DNA of 64,000 nt. It comes from a bacterium (lineage in GTDB: Bacteria; Elusimicrobiota; Elusimicrobia; Elusimicrobiales; UBA9959). The translations under genes and the position numbers were made by a program. The notes beneath the pieces were generated by a model, which was not told the origin of the DNA, did not search any database, and worked only from the letters and a program-made list of their open reading frames with translations. This document shows positions 49,464-60,053 of this stretch, in pieces (within the stretch, counting starts at the first letter, position 1; every line of letters starts with the position of its first letter). The stretch covers positions 36,809 through 100,808 of the forward strand of contig JAJZPL010000008.1 of NCBI GenBank assembly GCA_021811185.1, written 5' to 3'.

Positions 49464-50471
49464 ATGAATAACGGGGTAAAAAAACTTTTAAAGGGCGCGT
49501 TCGGCTTATTCGCCGTGGCGCTGTTCAGCCTTCCGGCCTTCAGCCAGCAGGCGCTGCAGGGCGGGGTGAAGCAGCAGATCAAGGACGTGCAGTCCGCCAT
49601 TAAGGCCAAAGGCGCCAGATGGACCGCCGGCGAGACCAATATCTCCGCCAACCGCGAGGACTGGAAGTACCTGGTCGGCCTCAATTTCGAGCCGGTGGAC
49701 GCTGAACCCATAAAGATGGTGGCCGCGGCCGAGCTGCCCGCCGCGCTGGACTGGCGCGACGCCGGCGGCAATTACGTTACCGCCGCCCGCAACCAGAAGA
49801 AATGCGGCTCCTGCTGGGCCTTCGCCATGACCGGCGGCCTGGAAGCCTATACCCTTCTTAAGAACCGCACGCCGGGCAAGGACCTGGACCTGTCCGAGCA
49901 GGTGATGGTCTCTTGCAGCGGGGCCGGCTCCTGCCAGGGCGGCCGCCTTTCGGCGAGCTTCCTGCAGAAGACGGGCCTGCCGCTGGAAACCGCCTATCCT
50001 TATACCGGCACCGACGGTTCCTGCGCCGCGGCCGCTTCCGGCTGGCAGAGCGGGGCCTACAAAGTGGGAGCCTGGGGCTCAGTGTCCCAGAATCTCACCG
50101 CCATCAAGACCGCGCTGGTAAAGTACGGCCCGCTGCCCACCGCCATGATGGTCTATGAGGATTTCATGCACTACAAGAACGGCGTGTATTCCTATACCAC
50201 CGGCAAGAAACTGGGCGGCCACGCCGTGCTGCTGGTAGGCTATAACGACGAGGGCCGGTATTTCATCGTGAAGAACAGCTGGGACACCGGCTGGGGCGAA
50301 GGCGGCTTTTTCCGCGTGGCCTATTCCGAGATGGACAGCGTGGTCGACTTCGGCCTGAGCACCATCGCTTACCGCACCGCCAAGGACGAGGTCCCCGTGG
50401 GCGAAGCGGCCCGCGAAGGCGCCGCGCGGCGCGTAATGCGCCTGTTCGAGCCCCTGGCCGCCTGGAAGTAA
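49464..50471 (+). CDS. Secreted papain-like (C1A) cysteine protease, second copy
   Basis: 335 aa. The signal peptide ends near LPAFSQQ. A pro-region of about 65 residues follows (KYLVGLNFEPVD before ELPAALDWRD). Catalytic residues: Gln111 and Cys117 in RNQKKCGSCWAFA, His in LGGHAVLLVGYNDEG, Asn in FIVKNSWDTGWGEGGF. GSCQGGRLSASF marks the usual disulfide segment. The C-terminal 40 residues are an unassigned Ala/Arg-rich extension. GGAGG lies 5 nt from the ATG. It shares only domain-level similarity with the protease at 36574, so they are paralogues, not a recent duplication. Confidence 0.93.
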   Translation: MNNGVKKLLKGAFGLFAVALFSLPAFSQQALQGGVKQQIKDVQSAIKAKGARWTAGETNISANREDWKYLVGLNFEPVDAEPIKMVAAAELPAALDWRDAGGNYVTAARNQKKCGSCWAFAMTGGLEAYTLLKNRTPGKDLDLSEQVMVSCSGAGSCQGGRLSASFLQKTGLPLETAYPYTGTDGSCAAAASGWQSGAYKVGAWGSVSQNLTAIKTALVKYGPLPTAMMVYEDFMHYKNGVYSYTTGKKLGGHAVLLVGYNDEGRYFIVKNSWDTGWGEGGFFRVAYSEMDSVVDFGLSTIAYRTAKDEVPVGEAAREGAARRVMRLFEPLAAWK

Positions 50472-50489
50472 ACTTCTCCAGCTGCAAAG

Positions 50490-50521
50490 ACGGCGCGGCG
50501 CCAAAAGCCCGCGCCGTTTTT
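50490..50521 (+). terminator. Terminator after the second protease
   Basis: ACGGCGC pairs with GCGCCGT, enclosing an inner GGC/GCC stem, followed by TTTT. Confidence 0.75.
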
Positions 50522-50547
50522 ATTTCCCGGCGCGCCCGGGTGTTTGA

Positions 50548-50562
50548 TAAAATTGATAAATG
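50548..50562 (+). promoter_or_regulatory. -10 element abutting the MFS start (leaderless)
   Basis: TAAAAT, 6 nt, ATG, with no Shine-Dalgarno. Confidence 0.45.
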
Positions 50563-51771
50563 GACCGTCTTGTGAACCGCTGGAAGAACGCCGACCCCGC
50601 CCTGAAGGTTTTCCTGCTGGGCGTGTTCTTCCTGGGCATCAACTCGGGGGTTCTCTCCTGCGCTTTCAACAATTACCTTAACGATTCTTTCCGCCTCTCC
50701 TCGGAGCAGCGCGGCTTCTTGGAATTCCCCCGCGAGTTCCCCGGCTTCATGCTGATCTTCGTCACCGGCCTGCTGGCGGCGCTGCCGGTGCGGCAATGGG
50801 CCGTGATCACCAGCCTGCTCACCGCCGCCGGGGTGGCGGGGCTGGCGTTCCTGTCGCCGACCTACCACCTGATGCTGGTGTGGATGTTGTTATGGAGTAC
50901 GGGCAGCCACCTTTTTATGACCGTGGAGAGCGTGATCGGCCTGCGCTTTTCCAAGGCGGGCGGCCACGGGCGCCGGCTCGGGCAGATCAGCGGCATGACC
51001 AACTTCGCCGCCATAGCGGGCGCGGGGCTGGTCTGGCTGTTCGCCAGGACCGCCGGGCCGAACCTTTACCGCTGGTCCTTCGCCGTAGCCGCGGCGGCCT
51101 CCGTGGTCTCCGCGTTCATGTTCGCCCGGATGGGTCCCGGCGGTGAAGAAACGGTCCCGGGCGGGCGGCGTTTCGTGTTCAGGTGGAAATATAAATATTT
51201 CTACCTGCTGAACATCCTGTTCGGCGCGCGCAAGCAGATCTTCCTCACCTTCGCGCCGTGGGTGCTGGTAACGGTTTACGGCGCCAGCCCGGCGTTGATG
51301 GCGGCGCTGGCGCTCACTGCCTCTTTCCTGGGCGTGGTCTTCAGGCAGGCTTTCGGCGTGGTGGTGGACCGGTTCGGAGAGAGGAAGATGTTCATCGCCG
51401 ACTCGCTGATCCTGCTGGCGATCTGCGGCGGCTTCGCTTTCTCCGCGTTCAAGCCGGCGCTGTACTGCCTGTTCATCCTCGACAGCCTGATGTTCGCCAC
51501 CCGCATAGCCCGCACCACGTACCTGAACAAGCTGGCCGTGCACAAATCCGACATTTCCCCCACGCTTTCGCTGGGAGTGACAATGGACCACGCGGTCTCC
51601 ATGACCATCCCCGCTCTGGGCGGGGCGCTCTGGGCGCTGTACGGCTACAAGTCCGTGTTCCTGGCCGCCTCGCTGCTGTCCGCGGCCGGCCTGTTCGCCG
51701 CGCTGGCCGTGGACGACGGGCACGGACGCGGAAAAGCCCCGGAGATACTGGCGCCGGCGAGTCCCGACTAA
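50560..51771 (+). CDS. Major facilitator superfamily transporter
   Basis: 403 aa with about 12 hydrophobic helices in two bundles. Landmarks: an N-terminal helix FLLGVFFLGINSGVLSCAF, the short intracellular loop FPREFPGF, and in the second half FRQAFGVVVDRFGERKMFI, matching the MFS loop motif (DRxGRR-type). Its closest architecture is that of sugar-phosphate or efflux carriers of 12 helices; the substrate cannot be assigned. The promoter appears leaderless. A TATACT 12 nt downstream of its stop starts the next gene. Confidence 0.82.
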   Translation: MDRLVNRWKNADPALKVFLLGVFFLGINSGVLSCAFNNYLNDSFRLSSEQRGFLEFPREFPGFMLIFVTGLLAALPVRQWAVITSLLTAAGVAGLAFLSPTYHLMLVWMLLWSTGSHLFMTVESVIGLRFSKAGGHGRRLGQISGMTNFAAIAGAGLVWLFARTAGPNLYRWSFAVAAAASVVSAFMFARMGPGGEETVPGGRRFVFRWKYKYFYLLNILFGARKQIFLTFAPWVLVTVYGASPALMAALALTASFLGVVFRQAFGVVVDRFGERKMFIADSLILLAICGGFAFSAFKPALYCLFILDSLMFATRIARTTYLNKLAVHKSDISPTLSLGVTMDHAVSMTIPALGGALWALYGYKSVFLAASLLSAAGLFAALAVDDGHGRGKAPEILAPASPD

Positions 51772-51800
51772 GGGGGGTTTGGTATACTATGACTGGTAAT

Positions 51801-52556
51801 ATGAACACAGTGCTGCTTTCCCTTTTGCTGCTGGCCGGCCCGGCCGGGGCCGAAACGCCCAAATATTCGCCCGTGAACGGGGCGCTGGCGGTGCCGCTTT
51901 CCCTGGATAACGCCTATTTCCGCGGCCCGGCCGCCCCGGCTTACGATTACTGGGCCCTTTCCTCTTTTTACGTGCCGCAATATAACGGGGCCGCGTGTTC
52001 CGCGGCTTCGGTGGCCATGGCTCTGAACGCGCTGCTGAACGCGCGCCGGGAGCGCGGGGACGAGGAAGAGAATATCACGCAGGAAAAACTGCTGGAAAAA
52101 GTAACCGGGCTAAAATGGAAGGAACTGCTCAGCCCCGAAGGGCTGGACGGCAGGCACGGCCTTACGCTTAACCAGCTGGCGCAGGCTTCAAAAGAGGCGC
52201 TGGCCGCGTACGGCGCGGCCGGGTATACGGTCAGCAGCGCTACGGTTAACGGCAAGTCCGGGCTGGCGCTGGAAAATTTCAGGCGGGCCCTCTCCGGCAA
52301 CGAGAAAAATCCCTCGGACATCATGCTGCTGCATTTCACGCAGGACACTCTTACCGGGGCGCCCGGCGGGCCGTTCCCGCATATTTCACCGGTGGGCGCC
52401 TACGACACGAAAACGCGCCGCGTGCTGATCATGGACGTGGACCGGCAGTGGTACGAGCCCTACTGGGCCGCGGATACGCAGGTGTTCAAGGCCATGGCGG
52501 TGAAGACCCCGGCCTTCGGCGCCGGCGGCTACGTTATCATCAGGGGTAAAAAGTAA
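51801..52556 (+). CDS. Secreted phytochelatin-synthase-like cysteine peptidase
   Basis: 251 aa from the ATG at 51801, chosen because it opens the signal peptide NTVLLSLLLLAGPAGAE and the ATG at 51789 lies before the predicted transcription start (TATACT at 51783-51788). The phytochelatin synthase pattern is present: the nucleophile in YNGAACSAASVAMALNALLN, the His in GGPFPHISPVGAYDTKTRRV and the Asp in VLIMDVDRQWYEPYW. Bacterial members are mostly glutathione hydrolases that cleave Gly from GSH rather than making phytochelatin. Here it is exported, which suggests a peptide-scavenging role (inference). Confidence 0.82.
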   Translation: MNTVLLSLLLLAGPAGAETPKYSPVNGALAVPLSLDNAYFRGPAAPAYDYWALSSFYVPQYNGAACSAASVAMALNALLNARRERGDEEENITQEKLLEKVTGLKWKELLSPEGLDGRHGLTLNQLAQASKEALAAYGAAGYTVSSATVNGKSGLALENFRRALSGNEKNPSDIMLLHFTQDTLTGAPGGPFPHISPVGAYDTKTRRVLIMDVDRQWYEPYWAADTQVFKAMAVKTPAFGAGGYVIIRGKK

Positions 52557-52568
52557 AAGGACAATAAA

Positions 52569-54263
<1,695 letters not shown>

Positions 54264-54284
54264 GTGGGTCCGAGCGTATAAAAG

Positions 54285-54310
54285 AAAACCGCCGGAAGCC
54301 CGGCGGTTTT
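54285..54310. terminator. Bidirectional terminator
   Basis: AAAACCGCCGG pairs with CCGGCGGTTTT around AAGC, between the convergent ettA and phosphatase genes. Confidence 0.92.
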
Positions 54311-54361
54311 TCTTTGCGCCCTTCGGCGGGTTCAGTTATAGCGCGGCTGCCGCGCGAAGAG

Positions 54362-55123
54362 TCAGCGGCAGAGCCAGGCTTTGTTCCCTTCGAAGTCGGT
54401 GATCCAGGACTTCATTTCTTTGAAAGGCTTTTCGTAGGTCATCTTGTAGCCGAATTTTTTAAAGCTGGCTTCCACTGCTTCCCAGGTCTTCTCCTTGAGC
54501 TGCGGGTCCCGCTGGCGGGAAGGGTCGCACATGCTCTGCCTTATCATCAGGGCCGCGGCCAGGATGCCGGTCCGCTCCCTGCCGAAATGACAGTGGATAT
54601 ATACCTTCCTGCCGGCTTTAAGTTCGTCCACGGTGAGATCGAACGCGCCTTTAAGGTCTTTCATGCCGAAGTACAGGTCGGCTCCTGGCACTATCTTTAC
54701 CGCGTTGTAGGAGCAGTCGAAGCCGTATTTTTCGCAGAGGTCCTTGTCGTCGCGGGCGGGCCAGGAAACGTTCACCAGCGTGTTCACGCCGGCGTCTTTG
54801 AGGAACTTGAACTGCTCCTCTTTGCTGACCCTGGCGCCCCTGTAGACCCCTTCTACTACGGTCCCGAAGTTGGGGATCGGGCCTGAGGATCCCGGACTGC
54901 GTTCGTTGGTCCCGGGATAATAGGGCCCTTGGCCTTTGGATCTTACCTCTACCGGGGCGGACGGGGACGGGATTTCGCCGGCGGCTTCTTCCACGTTGAA
55001 TTCCCGGCTTTCAAAAAACTGACCGCTGCCGGCGGCCTGGCTTTCGATATCTCCGGCGAACGCCGCCGAAGTTAGAAGAACGGTTGTCAACGCTATGAAA
55101 ACTTTTGAAACTGTCGGGCGCAT
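54362..55123 (-). CDS. Secreted dual-specificity/tyrosine phosphatase
   Basis: 253 aa. Signal peptide MRPTVSKVFIALTTVLLTSA, cleaved near AFAGD. A flexible linker extends to ~residue 75 (APVEVRSKGQGPYYPG). The phosphatase domain has NFGTVVEGVYRGARVS, NTLVNVSWPARDD and the P-loop VYIHCHFGRERTGILAA (CX5R, HCxxGxxR), with a general-acid Asp candidate in SWPARDDKD. Such cysteine phosphatases dephosphorylate proteins, inositol phosphates or lipids. Export from a bacterium suggests action in the periplasm or on a host or neighbour cell (inference). AGGAG lies 7 nt from the ATG. Confidence 0.85.
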   Translation of the reverse strand: MRPTVSKVFIALTTVLLTSAAFAGDIESQAAGSGQFFESREFNVEEAAGEIPSPSAPVEVRSKGQGPYYPGTNERSPGSSGPIPNFGTVVEGVYRGARVSKEEQFKFLKDAGVNTLVNVSWPARDDKDLCEKYGFDCSYNAVKIVPGADLYFGMKDLKGAFDLTVDELKAGRKVYIHCHFGRERTGILAAALMIRQSMCDPSRQRDPQLKEKTWEAVEASFKKFGYKMTYEKPFKEMKSWITDFEGNKAWLCR

Positions 55124-55175
55124 TTATTGTCTCCTGATCTTTAGTCCTTACCGCCAGGCCTGCCGAAGGTTTTTA

Positions 55176-56192
55176 CTAATCGAGGATCATCAGCAAAAGG
55201 GTCTTGGTCAGGCGGGCCCTGTCGAACTTTACGAACATGTCCTCCGCCATCACGGGGGCTATGTGGTCCAGGCCGGGGAATTTAATGAAGTCCGAACCGG
55301 GGAGGACCGCGCTGTCCGCCGGGACCAGGCCGTCGTTCTCCGCCCCGCGCTCCAGCATCGCGTTCCTGGGGATCTCCAGCAGCGTGTCTATTTTACCGGG
55401 GAGGTCCGGCTTCCAGGTGGCGAAGGAAATTATTTTAACGCTGGAAACTACCCGGTCTATTTCCGCGCGGTTATTGCCCTGGTACGCGGCGCGTTCGGGC
55501 TGGGTGAGGCTGGTAAGTGCGTCCAGCGTGCCGCCGAAGTGGCCGAGCAACCCGGACATGGCCGCCGCGAGGAATTTGTTCCCGTGCACGTAGTCCGCCA
55601 CCGGCGAGCCCAGGAAGGGAGTTTGCAGCGAGATGAAGCCGCGCACCCGCGGCGCAAGGACCGGGTTCTCGATCAGCGCCTGCAGCGCGTACATGCCGCC
55701 GTCGCTGTGGGAAATTATTATCACCGGCTTTTCCGAACCGCGGATCTCGGCGGCCACTTTGGCGGCGTTATGCGAGGGCGTCATCACGGAATCTATGTCC
55801 ACCATGCTGTACTCTACGCCGAGCTCTTTCAGCGCTTTCATCTGATCGTTGAAGTAGCGGCCTACCCACACTTTCCTGCCGAACAGGGAAAAAGGTTCCA
55901 CGTAGCCGCCCGTCAGGAACCCGCGCACCAGCAGGACCTTGTATTTCCTGAGCTCGGTTTTTTCGCCCTCGCCGAGCTTCTGGTCCACCGCGTTCCAGGC
56001 GCTGTTGAAATCGGCGGTGAGGTCCCTGCCCGCGCGGGCAGGGGCGGCGGGAACGGGCGCTTCCGCGGCCGCGGGGAGCCCGGCGGCGGCAAGGCCAAGC
56101 TGGGCAGCCGCGCCCGTGTCCTGGGCGGCGGCGAAATAAGGGTTAAAAAGGGAAACTGCGAAACCTAGCGCGAGAAAAAAAGTTCTTAACAT
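55176..56192 (-). CDS. Secreted alpha/beta-hydrolase (lipase/esterase-like)
   Basis: 338 aa. Signal peptide LRTFFLALGFAVSLFNPYFA, then an Ala/Pro-rich linker to about residue 60. The hydrolase core has the nucleophile elbow VIIISHSDGGMYALQALIE (G-x-S-x-G variant SHSDGG), an oxyanion region LLVRGFLTGG, FISLQTPFLGSPVADYVHG as in triacylglycerol lipases, the acid in ENDGLVPADSAVLPG and the His in FPGLDHIAPV. GGAGG lies 9 nt from the ATG. It is 52 bp upstream of the phosphatase gene on the same strand and probably co-transcribed: a two-gene export unit. Confidence 0.8.
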   Translation of the reverse strand: MLRTFFLALGFAVSLFNPYFAAAQDTGAAAQLGLAAAGLPAAAEAPVPAAPARAGRDLTADFNSAWNAVDQKLGEGEKTELRKYKVLLVRGFLTGGYVEPFSLFGRKVWVGRYFNDQMKALKELGVEYSMVDIDSVMTPSHNAAKVAAEIRGSEKPVIIISHSDGGMYALQALIENPVLAPRVRGFISLQTPFLGSPVADYVHGNKFLAAAMSGLLGHFGGTLDALTSLTQPERAAYQGNNRAEIDRVVSSVKIISFATWKPDLPGKIDTLLEIPRNAMLERGAENDGLVPADSAVLPGSDFIKFPGLDHIAPVMAEDMFVKFDRARLTKTLLLMILD

Positions 56193-56360
56193 GTCTTACC
56201 GGCCTCCAAGCTTTGTGCCGTTACCTGTTCCCATGCTTATAGGATAGCCTGCCGCGCTGCGGCGGCCAAGCGCCCATGGTCCTACGTCCCCCGTGGTATT
56301 GTGCCTATGCCGCCCTGGGCCGTTCGCGCGCCCGGGACCGGCCCGCCGGCCGGGGAAAAA

Positions 56361-56390
56361 GAAAAACCGCCGGGCTCCCGGCGGTTTTTC
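56361..56390. terminator. Terminator downstream of uraA
   Basis: GAAAAACCGCCGG pairs with CCGGCGGTTTTTC around GCTC. 56193-56360 otherwise holds nothing that I can call apart from the lipase promoter region. Confidence 0.9.
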
Positions 56391-56408
56391 TCCAGCGCTT
56401 CGCGGAGC

Positions 56409-57707
56409 TTACGTGATCTTGCAGACGGCGCAGTCCTGGCCGGCGGCTTCTTTGTCTTCCTTGCCGAAAGAGAGCGCCAGGTTCACCATGACGGCCAGCA
56501 CCGTGCCGAAGGCGATGCCGGCTATGTTGACCGTTCCGAAAGTGAAGCCTTTAACGCCCAGGCCGGTGGAAATTATTATTGAGGACCCGGCTATGATCAG
56601 GTTCTTGTGCGAGCAGAAGTCCACTTTGGCGTCGAGCCAGATCTTGATGCCCATCATGGCGATCAGTCCGTACAGGATGACGGTCACGCCGCCGAGCACC
56701 GGGGCCGGGATGGACAGGATTACCGCGCCGAACTTGGGGCAGAGCCCGAGCAGCAGCGCGATGCAGGCCGCGGCGATGAAGTTGTAGACGCTGAACACGC
56801 GGGTGATGGCCATCACGCCCATGTTCTCGGCGTAGGTGGTCTGCGGCGTGCCGCCGCCCATGGCCGCCGCGAAGGTGGCCGCGGCGTCGCCGAGGTACGC
56901 CCGGCCCAGGTGCGGGTTCAGGTCGCGCTTCATGTAGCCGGAAATAGCCTCGATGTGCCCCTTATTCTCCGCCACCAGCACCACGAAGACCGGCGCTATT
57001 ACCAGCAGGGCTTCCAGGCTGAAGGCCGGCGCGATGAACGGCGGCAGGCCCAGCCAGGGCGCGGCGGAGATGGCCGCGATATGCGCCGGGTCGATAATGC
57101 CGAGCGCCAGCGAAAGCGCGTAGCCGGCCAGCACGCCGGTAAGAATGGGCAGCAGGCGCAGGAAACCTTTCAAATAGATGGAGACGCAGGCGGCCACGGT
57201 GAAGGTGGCCACCGCCACGAAAAGATTCACCGCCTCGGCCGAATTGGTAAGGCGGAAATCGGCGTTGAAGAAGTTGGCCACGGCGGACGAGGACAGGTTC
57301 AGCCCTATCAGCGCCACCACGGAGCCGGTCACTATGGGCGGCATCAGGCGGTCTATCCATTTTGAACCGAAGCGGAGCGTTGCGGCCCCGGCTATGGCGT
57401 ACAGCGCCGCGGCGCCGGCTATGCCGCACAGCGCGAAGGGGATCTTTTCGGCCATGCCGCCGGTGACGGCCAGCACCGGGCCGATAAAGGCGAACGAGGA
57501 ACCCAGGTAACTGGGCACCTTGGCGCGCGTGATGGCGATGAAGAGCAGCGTGCCGACGCCGGAGAAGAAGATGGCCGTCTGCGGGTTGAAGCCCATCAGG
57601 ATGGGCGCCAGCACCGTGGCGCCGAACATGGCCACCACGTGCTGCAGGCCCATGGGGAGCAGGCGCGAAAGCGGCAGCTTATCCTCAGGATAGTAAAGTT
57701 TCGTCAT
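56409..57707 (-). CDS. uraA: Uracil/xanthine permease, NCS2 family
   Basis: 432 aa with 14 hydrophobic segments. UraA landmarks: LLPMGLQHVVAMFGATVLAPIL at the start, LGSSFAFIGPVLAV, the substrate-binding VLVAENKGHIEAISGYM in TM8 and GGGTPQTTYAENMGVMAITRV in TM10. It is a proton-coupled uracil importer in the inner membrane. GGAGG lies 3-4 nt before the ATG in a leader that contains the palindrome AATATTAATATT. No PyrR or riboswitch structure is evident and no pyrimidine gene adjoins. Confidence 0.9.
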   Translation of the reverse strand: MTKLYYPEDKLPLSRLLPMGLQHVVAMFGATVLAPILMGFNPQTAIFFSGVGTLLFIAITRAKVPSYLGSSFAFIGPVLAVTGGMAEKIPFALCGIAGAAALYAIAGAATLRFGSKWIDRLMPPIVTGSVVALIGLNLSSSAVANFFNADFRLTNSAEAVNLFVAVATFTVAACVSIYLKGFLRLLPILTGVLAGYALSLALGIIDPAHIAAISAAPWLGLPPFIAPAFSLEALLVIAPVFVVLVAENKGHIEAISGYMKRDLNPHLGRAYLGDAAATFAAAMGGGTPQTTYAENMGVMAITRVFSVYNFIAAACIALLLGLCPKFGAVILSIPAPVLGGVTVILYGLIAMMGIKIWLDAKVDFCSHKNLIIAGSSIIISTGLGVKGFTFGTVNIAGIAFGTVLAVMVNLALSFGKEDKEAAGQDCAVCKIT

Positions 57708-57769
57708 TTTCCCTCCGGACTAATAATATTAATATTCGGCCCGAAGGTAAAGGCTGCGCGGGCACCGGG

Positions 57770-59365
57770 CTAGCGCGGCGCGGCGGCCTTGCCCTTGCGG
57801 GACGGCGCCATTTTGGCCAGGTTGGAAGCGGCGGCGGGGTAGGAGCTGTCGCACCGCGCCGCCCGGGCGTAATACCGCTCCGCTCCCGCGGCGTCCCCTT
57901 TAAGCAGGGAAAGATTTCCCAGGTTATTGAGCGCGGGCGCGTGGCAGGGGGTTATGCGCAGGGTCCGCGCGAAATATTCCTCCGCCCGGCCGTATTCCCC
58001 TTTGCGGGCGTAAAGATAGCCCAGGTTGTAATAATTGTCGTCGTTGCCCGGGTATCTTACTATAGCCCCGGCAAGGCAGGATTCGGCCTCGGCGTCCCGG
58101 CCCGCCTGGACGTAGGCGCCGCACAGGTTCACCAGCGCGGAGCCGGCTGCGGGCTGCTTGCGCAGCGTATCGCTCCAGAGCGAGATCCCGTCCTTCCACA
58201 CCCCGCAGCGCAGCCGCGCCGCCACCGCCAGCGTAAGCACCGCCGCCACCGCGCAGGCCGCCGCCGCCCACCTGAGCGCCGGGGCCAGCGGCCGCCGCCA
58301 GAGCCGCCGCGCGCAGACCGCGGCTATAAAGAAAACGCCTATGGAAGACAAATACGTGTAGCGGTCGGCCGACACCACCGGGCCGAACGGGAAGAACTGC
58401 AGCACGGGCAGCAGCATGACAGCGAAGAAAGCCGCGCCGAAGACCACCTCTTTATCGCGCCGGAAATATTTCCAGACAAGGAAGATCCCGGCCAGGGCCG
58501 CGGCCGCCAGCAGCAGGTAGGCCGGCCTTCCGCCCGGGGCGAAAACGTACATGGCCGAAAGGTCGAAAGGCCACAGCAGCGTGTAAACGTAAAAGCCCAG
58601 GTTGTAGAACGGCAGGAGCAGCCGCCTGCCCCAGCCCAGGCCGAGCGCCGCGCCCGAAGCCGGCATGGCGGCGAAGGCGAACAGGGCGGAGAAGAAGAAA
58701 AAGGGGAGCTTCTCCAGCCACAGCCGCCGCCCCGGGGTAACGTCTTTAAGGTAGTCGACCAGCAGCAGCGCCAGCGGCAGCGTTACCGCCATGGGCTTGG
58801 AGAACAGCGCGCCTAAAAAAAGCAGGAGTGTCAAAAAATACGTCTTCATGCCGCGGAACCGCAGGGCGTAGGCGGCAAGCGCGGCCAGGTAGAAAAACGA
58901 ATAGAGCAGGTCCTTCCTCTCGGCCGCCCAGGCCACGGATTCCACGTGCGCCGGGTGGATGCCGAACAAGAGCGCTATAAAAAAAGCGGCCCACACGTCG
59001 GCCAGCAGCAGCCGCGCCAGCAGCAGCACCAGCGCGGTGTTCAGCAGGTGCAGGACCAGGTCGGTGGCGTGGTAGGCCCGCGGGGCAAGGCCCGCGGCGC
59101 GGTAGTTCAGCGCGTAGCTGAGGGTGGCCAGCGGGGAATACATCTTCAGGTCGGAGGAAGTGAAAATGGCCTTTACGCCTTCCGGGGAAAGCGTCCTGAT
59201 CCTGGGGTTGCGGGTTATGTACTCGGTCTCGTCCCAGTTGATGAAACCGTTCTTCAGGCAGGGGCTCATGGCGGTCCAGGCGAAGAGCAGCGCCAGCCCC
59301 AGCAGGACGGAAAAAATAACGCTGTCTTTAAAGCCGCCAAGGCGGCGGAAGGCCTCCCCTTTCAT
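57770..59365 (-). CDS. TMTC-like membrane glycosyltransferase with TPR repeats
   Basis: 531 aa from the ATG at 59365; upstream in-frame codons precede the promoter. The first membrane helix is followed by the acidic loop FINWDETEYITRNP and by LLFGIHPAHVESVAWAAERKDLLYSFFYL, the hallmark of TMTC/DUF1736 O-mannosyltransferase-like proteins. About 10 further helices lead to three or four TPRs at ~residues 410-515 (NYYNLGYLYARKGEYGRAEE, ALNNLGNLSLLKGDAAGAER). Such GT-C enzymes transfer a lipid-linked sugar to exported proteins; the bacterial substrate is unknown. Apparently leaderless mRNA. Confidence 0.85.
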   Translation of the reverse strand: MKGEAFRRLGGFKDSVIFSVLLGLALLFAWTAMSPCLKNGFINWDETEYITRNPRIRTLSPEGVKAIFTSSDLKMYSPLATLSYALNYRAAGLAPRAYHATDLVLHLLNTALVLLLARLLLADVWAAFFIALLFGIHPAHVESVAWAAERKDLLYSFFYLAALAAYALRFRGMKTYFLTLLLFLGALFSKPMAVTLPLALLLVDYLKDVTPGRRLWLEKLPFFFFSALFAFAAMPASGAALGLGWGRRLLLPFYNLGFYVYTLLWPFDLSAMYVFAPGGRPAYLLLAAAALAGIFLVWKYFRRDKEVVFGAAFFAVMLLPVLQFFPFGPVVSADRYTYLSSIGVFFIAAVCARRLWRRPLAPALRWAAAACAVAAVLTLAVAARLRCGVWKDGISLWSDTLRKQPAAGSALVNLCGAYVQAGRDAEAESCLAGAIVRYPGNDDNYYNLGYLYARKGEYGRAEEYFARTLRITPCHAPALNNLGNLSLLKGDAAGAERYYARAARCDSSYPAAASNLAKMAPSRKGKAAAPR

Positions 59366-59378
59366 AGCCGTTATTATA
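59363..59378 (-). promoter_or_regulatory. -10 element abutting the TMTC-like start (leaderless)
   Basis: Minus strand: TATAAT (59378-59373), 7 nt, ATG. Confidence 0.5.
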
Positions 59379-59468
59379 ACAGATCGGCCTTGCGCGGCAG
59401 GGCGCGGGCCAAGTTCTGGACGGGGCGCTCTTAGCTCCTGCGTGGAAGTAAACGGCTGCGGGGGCAAA

Positions 59469-59498
59469 GAAAAACCGCCGGGCGGCCGGCGGTTTTTC
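59469..59498. terminator. Terminator downstream of the ACT gene
   Basis: GAAAAACCGCCGG pairs with CCGGCGGTTTTTC around GCGG. It separates the ACT gene from the TMTC-like gene. Confidence 0.9.
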
Positions 59499-59515
59499 CT
59501 CAGGCGCCCGGCGGG

Positions 59516-59923
59516 CTAGTTGTGCTTCAGGGTGGCCTTAAGCACTTCCAGCGCCTTGTCGGGGTCGGAGACGTTCAGCAGCAGCCGGCCGCTGGAGCCG
59601 CCGAAAGAGGTGCCGTAGACCGTGGTGATGTTCACGTTGTTCTCGCCGAGGATCTTGGCGAGGTGCAGCAGCTCGCCGGGTTTGTCGGGGAGTTCCACGG
59701 AAAGCATGGAGGTCTCGATGGTGGTGAAGCCGGCGCCGGTAAGGATATGGCTCACCTTGCGGTCGGCGTCCACGGCAACGCGGACCACGCCCGAGTCGTC
59801 GCGGATCTCGGAAGCGATGCCGATGATGTTGATCCCTTCGTTGGCGAAAAGCTCCACGAACTTGCTGAGCGCGCCCGGCACGTTGGGCAGGAACACGGTG
59901 TATTGCCTTATAAGTTTTACCAT
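59516..59923 (-). CDS. Tandem ACT-domain protein
   Basis: 135 aa, two ACT domains. The first is YTVFLPNVPGALSKFVELFA with NEGINIIGIASE, the second SVELPDKPGELLHLAKILGE with NNVNITTVYGTS. Both keep the N/D-x-P-G-x-L ligand loop. There is no enzyme domain, so it is a stand-alone amino-acid sensor similar to the regulatory half of acetolactate synthase or to small ACT proteins. Partner and ligand are unknown. GGAGCC lies 6 nt from the ATG; the leader contains two AGGCCTTT repeats (59946-59966). Confidence 0.82.
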   Translation of the reverse strand: MVKLIRQYTVFLPNVPGALSKFVELFANEGINIIGIASEIRDDSGVVRVAVDADRKVSHILTGAGFTTIETSMLSVELPDKPGELLHLAKILGENNVNITTVYGTSFGGSSGRLLLNVSDPDKALEVLKATLKHN

Positions 59924-60053
59924 AAATGGCTCCGGCTGCCTGGTTTAGGCCTTTGAGAGGCCTTTACAATTAAATAACTTTTTGGGCAGGCGGTAAAGCG
60001 CGGTTTTTGCCGCGCGGAAAGCCCGGAGCAAAAGTTATATAATCAGAACTGGA

